Source: Pseudomonas sp. PDNC002
Lineage (GTDB): Bacteria; Pseudomonadota; Gammaproteobacteria; Pseudomonadales; Pseudomonadaceae
Assembly (NCBI RefSeq): GCF_016919445.1
Contig: NZ_CP070356.1
Span: forward strand, 3,599,502-3,663,501
Direction: 5' to 3'
DNA: 64,000 bases
In this document: positions 10,022-18,521 of the stretch, piece by piece
Numbering within the stretch: position 1 is the first letter of the stretch
How the letters are laid out: each line of letters starts with the position of its first letter
Program-made: the position numbers and the translations under genes
The notes under the pieces: model-generated
Told to the model about the DNA's origin: nothing
The model's input: only the letters and a program-made list of their open reading frames with translations
The model's database searches: none

Positions 10022-11035
10022 ATGCATCCGATCAAACGCTGGCTGGGAGGCGCCGCTGTCGCCCTCGGTCTGCTCGCCACGGGCGTGCAGGCGGCCGATG
10101 AGCGCGCGCCGATTCATTTCGGCGAACTGACCTGGGAAAGCGGCAACCTGATCACCGAGGTGCTGCGCCTGCTGGTGGAAGCGGGCTATGGCTATCCCAC
10201 CGACACGCTGCCCGGCAGCACGGTGAGCCTGGAGGCGGCGCTGGCGCGCAACGACATCCAGGTCATCGGCGAGGAATGGGCCGGGCGCAGTCCGGCCTGG
10301 GTGAAGGCGCAGGCCGAGGGCAAGGTCTTCGGTCTGGGCGACATCGTGAAGAACGCCGACGAAGGCTGGTGGGTGCCGGCGTACGTGATCCACGGCGATG
10401 CCGCGCGCGGGATCGAGCCCCTGGCGCCGCAGCTGCGCTCGGTCGCCGATCTGCCGCGTTACCGCGAGGTGTTCCGCGATCCCGAATCGCCGGACAAGGG
10501 CCGTTTCCTCAACAGCCCCACCGGCTGGACCTCCGAGATCGTCAACTCGCAGAAGCTCAAGGCCTATGGGCTGACCGACAGCTTCACCAACTTCCGCACC
10601 GGCTCGGGCGCGGCGCTGGATGCCGAGATCGCCTCGTCGATCCGCCGTGGCAAGCCGGTGCTGTTCTACTACTGGTCGCCGACCCCGCTGATGGGCCGCT
10701 ATCAGCTGGTGCGCCTGGAGGAACCGGCGTTCGACGCCGAGGCCTGGAAGACGCTGGCCGATGCGAAGAATCCCAACCCGCGCGGCACCCGCTCGATGCC
10801 GGCGCGCCTGTCGGTGGGCGTGTCGGCGGCGTTCCACCGCGACTATCCGGAGCTGGTGGCCCTGTTCGAGAAGGTCGACATTCCCATCGGTCTGCTCAAT
10901 GCCTCGCTGGCGAAGATGAGCGAATCGCGCCAGCCGCCCCGCGATGCCGCCCGCGACTTCCTGCGGGCCAATCCGCAGGTCTGGCAGGGCTGGGTGGCGG
11001 ACCCGGCGCGCGCCCGGATCGAGGCGGCGCTGTGA
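10022..11035 (+). CDS. Glycine betaine/choline-type ABC substrate-binding protein
   Basis: A 337-residue periplasmic binding protein of the OpuAC/ProX family with a signal peptide cleaved after GVQA. The family start IHFGELTWESGNLITEVL and several tryptophans that could form a quaternary-ammonium aromatic cage are present (GEEWAGR, EGWWVPAY, PTGWTSEI, FYYWSPTP). The start has GAGGAA nine bases upstream. The permease overlaps its stop by GTGA. The gene follows a TonB receptor, so the receptor may supply the same ligand to the periplasm. No ATPase gene follows. Confidence 0.87.
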   Translation: MHPIKRWLGGAAVALGLLATGVQAADERAPIHFGELTWESGNLITEVLRLLVEAGYGYPTDTLPGSTVSLEAALARNDIQVIGEEWAGRSPAWVKAQAEGKVFGLGDIVKNADEGWWVPAYVIHGDAARGIEPLAPQLRSVADLPRYREVFRDPESPDKGRFLNSPTGWTSEIVNSQKLKAYGLTDSFTNFRTGSGAALDAEIASSIRRGKPVLFYYWSPTPLMGRYQLVRLEEPAFDAEAWKTLADAKNPNPRGTRSMPARLSVGVSAAFHRDYPELVALFEKVDIPIGLLNASLAKMSESRQPPRDAARDFLRANPQVWQGWVADPARARIEAAL

Positions 11036-11880
11036 GTTCGAGCTTCCCGCAGGGCCTGCACCATTCCATCGCGGAACCGGTCAACCACCGGGTGGATAGC
11101 CTGGTGCTGAACTATGGCGACCAGTTGCGACAGTTCTCGGAGAGCCTGCTGCAACTGGTCACGTTGCTGGAAAACCTCCTGCGCCTGCCGCCCTGGTGGT
11201 TGCTGCTGGCGGCGCTCGGCCTGCTCGCCTGGCACGCCGGGCGCAGCTGGAAGAGGGCGCTGGTACTGGTGGGGCTGCTGTTCCTGATTGGCGTGGTCGG
11301 TCTGTGGGACAAGCTGCTGCAAACCTGCGCGCTGGTGCTGGTCGCCACCGCGTTGTGCGTGCTGATCGGCGTTCCCCTCGGCGTGCTGCTGGCCTTCCGG
11401 CCCACGCCCCGGCGCGTACTGATGCCGCTGCTGGACGTCATGCAGACGCTGCCCAGTTTCGTCTACCTGATCCCGGTGCTGATGCTGTTCGGCCTGGGCA
11501 AGGTGCCGGCGATCTTCGCCACGCTGATCTACGCCTTGCCGCCACTGGTGCGGCTCACCGACCTCGGCCTGCGCCAGGTCGATCCGTCGGTGCGCGAGGC
11601 GGCCCGCTGCCTGGGGGCCAGCCGTTGGCAGCGCCTGCGCCACGTCGAGTTGCCGTTGGCGCTGCCCAGCCTCATGGCCGGCCTCAACCAGACGGTGATG
11701 ATGGCGTTGTCGATGGTGGTGGTTGCCTCGATGATCGGCGCGCGCGGCCTGGGCGAGGATGTGCTGGTCGGCATCCAGACCCTGGACGTGGGCCGCGGCG
11801 TGGAAGCCGGTCTGGCGATCGTCGCCCTGGCTGTGGTGATCGACCGGGTGACCCAGGGCTATGGCCGGGCGGCGCGCTGA
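11032..11880 (+). CDS. Betaine/choline-type ABC permease (GTG start)
   Basis: A 282-residue inner-membrane permease of the ProW/OpuAB class. A long N-terminal region (SIAEPVNHRVDSLVLNYGDQ) precedes about six membrane helices. The EAA loop for contacting the ATPase is clear (VREAARCLGASRWQRLRHVELP). The GTG at 11032 overlaps the binding-protein stop by four bases. The frame is open far upstream, but that is antisense-like noise over the binding-protein gene. The expected ProV ATPase is not encoded next, nor anywhere in the window, so a remote ATPase must serve it if it works. Confidence 0.87.
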   Translation: MSSSFPQGLHHSIAEPVNHRVDSLVLNYGDQLRQFSESLLQLVTLLENLLRLPPWWLLLAALGLLAWHAGRSWKRALVLVGLLFLIGVVGLWDKLLQTCALVLVATALCVLIGVPLGVLLAFRPTPRRVLMPLLDVMQTLPSFVYLIPVLMLFGLGKVPAIFATLIYALPPLVRLTDLGLRQVDPSVREAARCLGASRWQRLRHVELPLALPSLMAGLNQTVMMALSMVVVASMIGARGLGEDVLVGIQTLDVGRGVEAGLAIVALAVVIDRVTQGYGRAAR

Positions 11881-12022
11881 AGGCGTTCCGGCGGAGCCGG
11901 ATAGCTGCCGGTAGGCGGTCTATTGCGCTGACGGAACAATCGCCATCAGAGTGGATGATGGCGATTGAATATTACTGCGGGTTCGGCGAGCATCGGCGGC
12001 TTTCCCAGACAAAGGACGTCCC

Positions 12023-12718
12023 ATGCACGCATTGAAAAGCCTGTTCCTCCTCGGTGTGGTTTCCCTCGCTGGCTGCGCGAGCCAGCCCGCCGTGCCGCCG
12101 CCGGAATACCCGGGGCTCGAGGTGTCGGACAAGATCGCCATTCACGATCTGCGACCCAAGACCGAAAGCGAGAAGGAAATCTTCAGCCTGCTGCTCACCA
12201 GCGATGCCTACGGCATCTATCGCGTGCCGGACGCAGCCACCAAACCGACCGGCATGCGCCTGCTGGCCCATCGCGCCTACGAGGCCTTCCCGGAGCTGGG
12301 CAGCCAGCCGACGATCGAAGTGGAGCACTTCGTGACCTACGCGAACATGCAGTCGCGGCTGCGTACCAGTGCGGTCCTGGCCGGCCTTACCGGTCCTATC
12401 GGCGTCGCGCTGATGAGCAAGGATCTGCCGGCCAGCGACGTGCGCACCACTCAGGTCGACAGCGCGCTGTTCGAGCAGACCGCCGGCGACGAGGAGTACA
12501 CCCGCGCGTATTTCACGGCCGAGGAAAACCCGGCGAAGGCGCCGGTGAATCTCATCTACATCGACACCCAAATGCTCGGCAAGCGCGTGGCCAGCCGTTG
12601 CCTGGTTCCGCCCGTGGCTGGCAAGCCAAATCTCTACCTGGTGGAAGCGCTCGACATGTGCATCGCCAACCATCTCGCGCTGTACCGCACCAAGAGCGCG
12701 GACACGGCCGCCAAGTGA
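12023..12718 (+). CDS. Predicted lipoprotein of unknown function
   Basis: A 231-residue protein with a lipoprotein signal peptide: a hydrophobic stretch ends in the lipobox LAGC at about residue 20, followed by ASQPAVPPPEYPG. The residues after the cysteine do not suggest inner-membrane retention. I do not recognise the mature domain; it contains a glycine-rich hydrophobic stretch LAGLTGPIGVALM and a paired-Cys C-terminal part (SRCLVPP, LDMCIANHLALY). Shine-Dalgarno AAAGGACG precedes the start. It stands alone, convergent with the siderophore receptor. Confidence 0.75.
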   Translation: MHALKSLFLLGVVSLAGCASQPAVPPPEYPGLEVSDKIAIHDLRPKTESEKEIFSLLLTSDAYGIYRVPDAATKPTGMRLLAHRAYEAFPELGSQPTIEVEHFVTYANMQSRLRTSAVLAGLTGPIGVALMSKDLPASDVRTTQVDSALFEQTAGDEEYTRAYFTAEENPAKAPVNLIYIDTQMLGKRVASRCLVPPVAGKPNLYLVEALDMCIANHLALYRTKSADTAAK

Positions 12719-12784
12719 GGCGCTCGGCAGGACACCCGGATCTGCAGCGTCTGCCGGCGGCCGGCTGAACGCGCGGATCCTGGG

Positions 12785-12814
12785 GCGCCGACAACCGGGA
12801 GCGGTTGCCGGCGC
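12785..12814. terminator. Bidirectional terminator-like hairpin
   Basis: A 13-base stem with one mismatch (GCGCCGACAACCG paired with CGGTTGCCGGCGC) around a GGAG loop. It sits between two convergent genes, the lipoprotein (ending 12718) and the siderophore receptor (ending 12820). Confidence 0.7.
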
Positions 12815-12819
12815 GGTCC

Positions 12820-15360
12820 TCAGTAGGTGGCGCGCACTGTCAGCATGACGTTGCGTGGGTCGCCGTAGACGTTGCCGTAGGTGGAAGTGCCGACGGTCTG
12901 GTAGTACTTCTTGTCGAACAGGTTGTTGCCGTTGAGCGCGACATTCCAGTGCTCGTCCACCTGGTAGTCCACCAGGGCGTTCCAGATCGCATAGCCGCTT
13001 TGCTGGTAGTCGAACGGTACGTTGCTCTGCACCACGTTGCCGTTGCTGTCGTAGGTGGAGGCGGTGCCACTGACCTTGGTTGCGCTCTGGATATCGACCC
13101 CACCGCCGACCCTGAACTTCGACCAGTCGCCGGGCAGGCGGTAGGTGCTGAACAGCTTGGCCATGTGCTTGGGTGTGATGGTGCTCAGCTCGCCACCGTC
13201 GGTGCGGTTCTTGTTGAGGTTCAGGGTGTAGCTGGCCATCAGCATCCAGTCCGGCAGCAGCTCGCCGGAGATTTCCATGTCGATGCCCTTGCTGGTCACT
13301 TCGCCGCCGTTGACGTAGCAGCAGTTGCCGCCGAACAGCACTGATGTGGCGTCGTAGTTCGGGTCCAGCACGGCCTGGTCTTCGCGCTTGGTGTAGTAGA
13401 GCGCCACGCTGGTATTCACTGCGCCGCCGAACAGCTCGCCCTTCAGACCGGTTTCGTAGGTCTTGCCGGTCATGGGGTCGAGGGTGCTGCCGCTGCCCAG
13501 GGGGCCGGCCATGTAGTTCTGCTGCGGCTTGAAGATTTCCGCGTAGCTGGCGTAGGCGGCCCATTCATCGGTGAGGTCGTAGACGATGCCGCCGAACGGG
13601 GTGGTCTTGGTCGGCTCGCGCATGTCGACGCGCGACTGCACGTTCCAGGTGCCATTGGCCAGGCTCTGATACGTCTGGTCGAACTTGTAGCGCTGCACCC
13701 GCGCGCCGAGGATCAGGTGCAGCGGCTCGGCCAGCTGCAGGCGCAGGCTGGAGTAGAGGCCGTACTGGGTCTGGCTGTTGGGGCTGTAGTCGCGGGTAAT
13801 GTCCGGGCGCACGCCGGGGTCGGTCCAGGGCGTGGAGTTCGGGTCGAACACGTCCACCGCGCCGCCGGCGCTGGCAAAGCGGGGGGTGCCTTGCCAGCGG
13901 CTATCGATGTCCTGGTAGTCGCCGCCGACGGTGAGCTGGTGGTTCAGGCCGAACAGGCTGAAGTTGCCCGAGACGTTGGCGTCCCAGAGGTTCTGCTCGC
14001 TCCACTGGGTGATCCAGGTGCCGTAGCGGGTGACGCCGGTGCCGGTCACCGGGTTCACCGAGCCCAGGGTGGTGGCGTTGTTGGTCTCGATGGTGTCGTA
14101 GATGTTGGTGTAGCTGAGGTTGAGCTTCCAGTCGTCGTTCAGGCGCTGGTCGACCTTGGCGAAGTATTCGCGGGAGAAGCCGTCGGCATAGGCCCAGGTG
14201 GTGGACAGCCCGGTGTGGCGCGGCAGGCCAAGGTCGGCGCCGTCGCTGTAGCGCGGCAGGGCGGAAGCGGTGCCGGTCTCGTGGACCTTGTTGAAGCGCA
14301 GGCCGGCGGTGAGCAGGGTCGAGTCGGTCAGGTCGGCTTCCATCACCCCGTAGACCAGCGGCTTGTCGGTGGCGCGGTTGTCGACGAAGTACTGGCGGTC
14401 CTGGTAGGCCACTACCATGCGCCCACGCAGCTTGCCGTCGAGGCCCATGGGGCCGGTGACGTCCAACTCGCTGCGGTAGTTGTCCCAGCTGCCGGCGGAG
14501 GCGCTGAACTTGAGCTGGTAGGTGTCCAGCGGGCGCTTGCGTACGAGGTTGATGATGCCGCCCGGATCGCCGGTGCCGCCGAATAGCGCCGAGCTGCCGC
14601 GCAGCACTTCGACGTGGTCGAACTCGGCCATGTCGTAGACGTTCGAGGAATAGAACGAGCCGGCGGTGGTGCCCAGGGCCATGGGCGCGGCGCCGTCGAG
14701 CTGGATGTTCTGGATGGCGAAGCCGCGCGAGTAGAAGTCCTGGATGCGGAAGGTGTTGCTCTGCACGGTGATGCCCGGCACGGCCTTCATGGCGTCGTTG
14801 AGGTCGGCGATCTGGCGGTCGTCCATCAGTTGGCGGGTGATCACCGAGACCGATTGCGGAGTCTCCTTCAGCGAGGTCGGCGTCTTCGAGCCGACGCTGG
14901 TCAGGCCCGGCGTGTAGCTGCCGGAGTTCTCCGTGGCCTGGCCCATGCCCTGGCCCATGATGGTGGTCTCGCTCATTTCCAGGGCGCTGTCGTCCTTGGG
15001 AATCACCACCAGTTGGTAGCGGTCGCCGTTGCCTTGCGTCGTGCTGAGTCGCGCGGCGAGGCCGCTGCCCATCAGCATCAGGTCCAGCGCTTCCTCGGCG
15101 CTGTAGTTGCCGCGCACGGCCTGGCTGTGGCGGTCGCGGGTCAGCTCGGCGTCGGCGGCGAGCAGCAGGCCGGTCTGCGCGGCGAGCTCGTTGAGCTGGC
15201 GGGCGAGGGGGCCGGCGGGGATGTCGAAGTTCTGCCGCTGGGCTTGCTCGGCGATTGCGGTGGAGGGCACCGAGAGCGGGCCGACGGCGGCGAGGCTCAG
15301 GGCGATGGCGAGAAACAGGGGATGCTTTTTGCTCGGGAAGTGCTGGTCTTGGCGTGACAT
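12820..15360 (-). CDS. TonB-dependent siderophore receptor with STN domain
   Basis: An 846-residue outer-membrane ferric-siderophore receptor. It has a signal peptide (cleavage near STAIA), an STN domain at about 43-115 (QNFDIPAGPLARQLNELAAQTG), a plug (LKETPQSVSVITRQLMDDR, DHVEVLRGSSALFGGTGDPGG) and a barrel with the C-terminal signature DPRNVMLTVRATY. The plug and terminus are typical of the FpvA/FoxA/FiuA group for hydroxamate-type siderophores, most likely exogenous ones. It lies downstream of its own FecI/FecR pair on the same strand, separated by a REP pair. Confidence 0.92.
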   Translation of the reverse strand: MSRQDQHFPSKKHPLFLAIALSLAAVGPLSVPSTAIAEQAQRQNFDIPAGPLARQLNELAAQTGLLLAADAELTRDRHSQAVRGNYSAEEALDLMLMGSGLAARLSTTQGNGDRYQLVVIPKDDSALEMSETTIMGQGMGQATENSGSYTPGLTSVGSKTPTSLKETPQSVSVITRQLMDDRQIADLNDAMKAVPGITVQSNTFRIQDFYSRGFAIQNIQLDGAAPMALGTTAGSFYSSNVYDMAEFDHVEVLRGSSALFGGTGDPGGIINLVRKRPLDTYQLKFSASAGSWDNYRSELDVTGPMGLDGKLRGRMVVAYQDRQYFVDNRATDKPLVYGVMEADLTDSTLLTAGLRFNKVHETGTASALPRYSDGADLGLPRHTGLSTTWAYADGFSREYFAKVDQRLNDDWKLNLSYTNIYDTIETNNATTLGSVNPVTGTGVTRYGTWITQWSEQNLWDANVSGNFSLFGLNHQLTVGGDYQDIDSRWQGTPRFASAGGAVDVFDPNSTPWTDPGVRPDITRDYSPNSQTQYGLYSSLRLQLAEPLHLILGARVQRYKFDQTYQSLANGTWNVQSRVDMREPTKTTPFGGIVYDLTDEWAAYASYAEIFKPQQNYMAGPLGSGSTLDPMTGKTYETGLKGELFGGAVNTSVALYYTKREDQAVLDPNYDATSVLFGGNCCYVNGGEVTSKGIDMEISGELLPDWMLMASYTLNLNKNRTDGGELSTITPKHMAKLFSTYRLPGDWSKFRVGGGVDIQSATKVSGTASTYDSNGNVVQSNVPFDYQQSGYAIWNALVDYQVDEHWNVALNGNNLFDKKYYQTVGTSTYGNVYGDPRNVMLTVRATY

Positions 15361-15486
15361 TCCGGTTCCTTGGCGTCCGGTTATTAGGGGTGTTTCCTAG
15401 TAATCCGAAGCAGGACGGAAAATCGGAACCATTCTCGAAAACTTTTTTCCCAGGGTAAGCCGCCTGGCCTGGCGGACCGCTGGAGG

Positions 15487-15552
15487 TTCGCGAGCAAGCT
15501 CGCTCCTACAGGCTGACTGCGCGCTCTTCGTAGGAGCGAGCTTGCTCGCGAA
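15487..15552. repeat. Inverted pair of REP elements (REPIN)
   Basis: Two copies of the 24-base REP sequence containing GCGAGCAAGCTCGCTCCTAC face each other across 18 bases, between the receptor and the anti-sigma gene. The same sequence occurs at 46753-46839. This is a widespread Pseudomonas intergenic repeat mobilised by REP-associated tyrosine transposases; no such transposase is in the window. Confidence 0.9.
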
Positions 15553-15569
15553 TAGAGGTGCCGGGTCGG

Positions 15570-16544
15570 CTAGCTGCGCGGGACCACCGTCACCCACCAG
15601 TCGAAGCGGCGCTGCACGCGCACCGGCAGGGCTTCTTCGAGCTGCGCCAGGGCCTGGTCGGTGTTGGCCAGCGAGAAGCTGCCCATGACGCGCAGATTGG
15701 CCACGGCCGGATCGACGCCGAGATGCCCGCGCCGGTAACCGCCCAGCTCCTCGATGAACTGCGACAGCGGCATGTCCTCGGCCAGCAGCAGACCCCGGCT
15801 CCAGGACTCGCGGCGGATCTCGGCGGGGGTCAGCGGATCGCTGTCCCGGGCATCGAAGATCACGGCCTGGCCCGCTTGGACGACAAGGCTGCGACCACTG
15901 TCCTGGCAGGTCGTGCGCACGGCGCCCTGGTACACGTTGAGTTGGGTGCGAGGGCCATCCTCGCGCACGCTGAAGCGCGTCCCGAGTGGCTGCAGGAGTC
16001 CTGCGCGGGTGCGCACCTGGAACGGGCGGCTGTCGCCGTGGCCGGTCTCGATCAGCACTTCACCGGCATACAGCACCAGCTCGCGGCGTGAGGCATCGAA
16101 GTCGACGTCCAGCGCGCTGCCGGTGTTCAGCCACAGGCGCGTGCCGTCGCTGAGCTGTTCGCTGCGGCGCTCGCCGATGGCGGTGCGGTATTGGGCGCGC
16201 CAGGCGTACAGGCCGTCGAGGGCGTCGTGTCGCCAGGCGAGCCAGCCGAATACACCCGCGCCCGCCAGCACGCTGAACTGGCTGAGCAGCCGCCGCCGCG
16301 TCTGCTTGCCGGTGCGCAGGGTGGCAAGTGTCTGGTGCGCCTCCTTTCCCTGTTGCTGCAGGTCGCCGAAGCGCTGGCCGATGCGCTCGACGTAGCTCCA
16401 CGCCAGGCGTTGCGCCTCGCCCTGGTCGATCCAGCCGCGCCATTGCGCGCGCAATTCCAGGTCGCCGGGAGCGGCCTGGAGGCGGGCATACCATTGCGCC
16501 GCCAGTTCCAGGGTGGCGTAGTCGAAACCTGCGCGCTCGCTCAC
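15570..16544 (-). CDS. FecR-like anti-sigma regulator (GTG start)
   Basis: A 324-residue membrane sensor for the second signalling set. The N-terminal sigma-binding domain includes AAQWYARLQAAPGDLELRAQ and GWIDQGEAQRLAW. A membrane segment lies near residue 100 (LLSQFSVLAGAGVFGWLAW). The periplasmic FecR domain contains SDGTRLWLNTGSALDVDF, and the C-terminus (LRVMGSFSLANTDQALAQL) is the receptor-contact region. The GTG at 16544 overlaps the sigma stop by GTGA. Longer readings from 17201 run through the sigma gene in another frame and are not credible. Confidence 0.9.
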   Translation of the reverse strand: MSERAGFDYATLELAAQWYARLQAAPGDLELRAQWRGWIDQGEAQRLAWSYVERIGQRFGDLQQQGKEAHQTLATLRTGKQTRRRLLSQFSVLAGAGVFGWLAWRHDALDGLYAWRAQYRTAIGERRSEQLSDGTRLWLNTGSALDVDFDASRRELVLYAGEVLIETGHGDSRPFQVRTRAGLLQPLGTRFSVREDGPRTQLNVYQGAVRTTCQDSGRSLVVQAGQAVIFDARDSDPLTPAEIRRESWSRGLLLAEDMPLSQFIEELGGYRRGHLGVDPAVANLRVMGSFSLANTDQALAQLEEALPVRVQRRFDWWVTVVPRS

Positions 16545-17074
16545 AGCAGCACGCCGTCCAGCTCCGCTTCCAGCAGGGCGCACTGGAACATGCCTTGGGC
16601 GATGTACTTGGTCACCGTGCGCACGGACACGCCCAGGCGCTCGCCGATCTCGGCGTAGCCCATGCCCTGCAGCTGGGACAGGGTGAAGGCTTCGGCGACC
16701 TTGGGTGGCAGGCGTTCGAGCATGTCCTGCAACTGGCCGAGGGTCTCGAGGATGATCGCCTGGTGTTCCTGGGACGGCCAATGGCTTTCCGGCACCATGG
16801 CCAGCGCTTCCAGCCAGGCCTTTTCCAGCTGCTTGCGGCGCCAGAAGTCCACGCACAGATGCAGCGACACGCGGCTCAGGTAGGCCCGGGCGTGCAGGTC
16901 GCTGTCGAATTCCCGTGGCTGCACCAGCAGGCGTACGAAGACGTCCTGGGCCAGCTCCGCGGCGTCGCTGGCGTTGCCCAGCCGGCGCGTGATCCAGTGC
17001 TGGATCCAGCTGTGATTCTCCAGGTACAGGTCGGCCACTTTGGCTCGGTAGGCGCAGGCGATGGGGTGGGTCAT
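16541..17074 (-). CDS. FecI-like ECF sigma factor
   Basis: A 177-residue ECF sigma factor of the iron-starvation class. Region 2 (NHSWIQHWITRRLGNASDAAELAQDVFVRLL is split across two helices) and region 4 (MGYAEIGERLGVSVRTVTKY) are present. It is first in a sigma/anti-sigma/receptor order on the minus strand and should activate the siderophore receptor at 12820-15360. A Fur-like box lies 26 bases upstream of its start, so the set should be repressed by iron. Confidence 0.92.
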   Translation of the reverse strand: MTHPIACAYRAKVADLYLENHSWIQHWITRRLGNASDAAELAQDVFVRLLVQPREFDSDLHARAYLSRVSLHLCVDFWRRKQLEKAWLEALAMVPESHWPSQEHQAIILETLGQLQDMLERLPPKVAEAFTLSQLQGMGYAEIGERLGVSVRTVTKYIAQGMFQCALLEAELDGVLL

Positions 17075-17099
17075 GGAAGGCCAGGCAAGAGGGTTCGGC

Positions 17100-17118
17100 G
17101 CAAATGCGAATTATTATC
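17100..17118 (-). promoter_or_regulatory. Fur box upstream of the ECF sigma gene
   Basis: The 19 bases GCAAATGCGAATTATTATC match the Fur consensus GATAATGATAATCATTATC at 14 positions by eye. They lie 26 bases before the sigma start in an AT-rich patch. Iron-loaded Fur would repress the sigma/anti-sigma pair here. Confidence 0.7.
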
Positions 17119-17288
17119 AAAATAACCGAAGGCCCGGCCTCAGGGCAATAACGCAGGCAGGAAATGATGGCGTGGCGATGTCGCCGGCATAGCGGGTGCA
17201 CCGAGGCGCAAGGGCCTTCGAGCCCTTCGCGACGGCGGTGATCGGGGAAGACCCCGGGCGACGCTGGTCGTCCCGGGAAGTGAGTGCA

Positions 17289-17320
17289 GCGTTGCCCGGA
17301 CGAACCGGGTCGGGCAACGC
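17289..17320 (-). terminator. Hairpin after rpmJ
   Basis: A perfect ten-base stem, GCGTTGCCCG/CGGGCAACGC, with a 12-base loop, 11 bases past the rpmJ stop. No T-tract is seen. Confidence 0.55.
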
Positions 17321-17331
17321 CGGCTTTCGCT

Positions 17332-17481
17332 TCAGCGCTTGATCTTCGGCTTCGGCCGACCCTGCACGCACTTGAAGCGCGGGTTGGACTTGCAGATCAC
17401 GTAGAGCCGCCCACGGCGCTGTACCACCTGGCAATCGCGATGGCGCCGCTTGGCGGTTTTCAGCGAGGCGAGGACTTTCAT
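17332..17481 (-). CDS. rpmJ: Ribosomal protein L36, zinc-independent paralogue
   Basis: A 49-residue L36 of the second type: it starts [20 protein letters not shown] and ends GRPKPKIKR. It lacks the paired CxxC zinc ligands of the housekeeping L36. In zinc shortage such C-minus forms replace the zinc-binding L36 on ribosomes. Its ATG shares one base with the L31 stop (TGATG), so the two are co-translated. It is nearly the P. aeruginosa arrangement of paired L31/L36 paralogues. Confidence 0.93.
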   Translation of the reverse strand: MKVLASLKTAKRRHRDCQVVQRRGRLYVICKSNPRFKCVQGRPKPKIKR

Positions 17482-17744
17482 CACGCCCCCTTGTTGCCGA
17501 CGAAGCCGGCGAAGCGCTTGTTGAAGCCCGCCACGCGGCCCTCGGATTTGCTCTTGCGCTGTTCGCCGGTGTAGATCGGGTGCGAGGCGCTGGAGACGTC
17601 CAGGGTCATGTAGGGGTAGGTCTTGCCGTCGGTGTGGGCGTGGGTCTTGTCCGTCTGCACGGTCGAGCGGATCAGGAAGAACACATCGGCGGAGGTGTCG
17701 TGGAACAGCACTTCGCGGTATTCGGGATGGATGCCTGGTTTCAT
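17481..17744 (-). CDS. rpmE2: Ribosomal protein L31 type B, zinc-independent
   Basis: An 87-residue type B L31 starting [20 protein letters not shown], with the family segments THPIYTG-like [18 protein letters not shown] and FNKRFAGF. No CxxC zinc knuckle is present, so it is the C-minus form made when zinc is scarce, freeing zinc held by the normal L31. The start at 17744 is preceded by AGAGGAG. Directly upstream is a near-perfect AT-rich palindrome resembling a Zur site. Confidence 0.95.
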   Translation of the reverse strand: MKPGIHPEYREVLFHDTSADVFFLIRSTVQTDKTHAHTDGKTYPYMTLDVSSASHPIYTGEQRKSKSEGRVAGFNKRFAGFVGNKGA

Positions 17745-17766
17745 GACGAATCTCCTCTGTTTGCAA

Positions 17767-17781
17767 TGTAATAATATTACA
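17767..17781 (-). promoter_or_regulatory. Zur-like operator before rpmE2
   Basis: TGTAATAATATTACA has perfect six-base arms (TGTAAT/ATTACA), 22 bases upstream of the rpmE2 start. It resembles gammaproteobacterial Zur boxes, centred on TATAATATA-type palindromes. Zur repression of C-minus L31/L36 pairs is established in other bacteria; binding here is inferred. Confidence 0.7.
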
Positions 17782-17839
17782 CTTTCGCGGAGTCGATTCG
17801 CAACGGGCGCCGTTTCCCGGTGGTCGGATCGGCCCTGGC

Positions 17840-18325
17840 TCAGCGCTCCAGGTCCAGCCGCTGATGCCATTGGGCGATGGACTCTTTCGGGTAGCCGGCG
17901 AACTGAAGATCGTGCGGGCCGGCCTGCACTTCCACCCAGCCGGCCTTCGAACGCAGCAGCAGGTGCGTGTGTTCCGGCGGCACGGGCAGCGCGGTATCGA
18001 TAGCCGAGGCGAAGGGATGGATCAGCTCCGGCCACTGCGCGTCGTACAGCCACAAGCCGCTGCCGCACTGGCTGCAGAAATGCCGTTCGGCGCCGCTGGT
18101 GTGCGTGCGCGCGCCCGGTTCACGGATCTTCGCGTGGTAGATGCTGATGTGCTTGCGCCCGCGCACCTTCAGGCTGGCGGCATCGCCGCCGAGATTGATC
18201 GCATAGCCTCCGCCGCCCTGCGTCTTGCGGCAGATCGAGCAATAGCAGCGCTGGTAGGGATAGGGATGGGCGCTGTGCAGACTGAATGTCACGGCGCCGC
18301 AGTGGCAGGAACCTTCAAGCAACAT
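17840..18325 (-). CDS. GFA/CENP-V family zinc protein
   Basis: A 161-residue protein of the glutathione-dependent formaldehyde-activating (GFA) family. The zinc cysteines are visible: CHCGAV (Cys7, Cys9), CYCSICRK (27, 29, 32) and FCSQCGSG near 84-87. Some members bind glutathione-formaldehyde adducts, but most have no proven reaction, so I assign only the family. It is a single gene with no clear operon partner. The start [12 protein letters not shown] is the usual family start. Confidence 0.88.
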   Translation of the reverse strand: MLLEGSCHCGAVTFSLHSAHPYPYQRCYCSICRKTQGGGGYAINLGGDAASLKVRGRKHISIYHAKIREPGARTHTSGAERHFCSQCGSGLWLYDAQWPELIHPFASAIDTALPVPPEHTHLLLRSKAGWVEVQAGPHDLQFAGYPKESIAQWHQRLDLER

Positions 18326-18521
18326 CGCAGCTCTCCTGGGGGGATGGTTGAGGGTGGCCCCCGGGAATCTCCCGTTGACTCACTCCGTTCGCCGGATTCG
18401 CCGGCGCGTTTCGGGGCGAAGGCGCATCGCGTTGCCGGAAACAGTGCACGACTCGGCGAAGGACAATGGGTTAGCTTAGCGGCGACAAATCATCCGACGA
18501 TGCATGGAGGCAACACGAACG

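Noticed and set aside
10276-11031. Extending the ABC permease upstream to a 534-residue protein
   Set aside because: The extra 252 codons run over the binding-protein gene in another frame and have shadow-type composition. The GTG at 11032 gives a normal permease length.
9963-12022. A hidden ProV ATPase for the betaine-type ABC genes
   Set aside because: No Walker A, ABC signature or Walker B sequence is encoded between the receptor and lipoprotein on either strand, or next to the permease.
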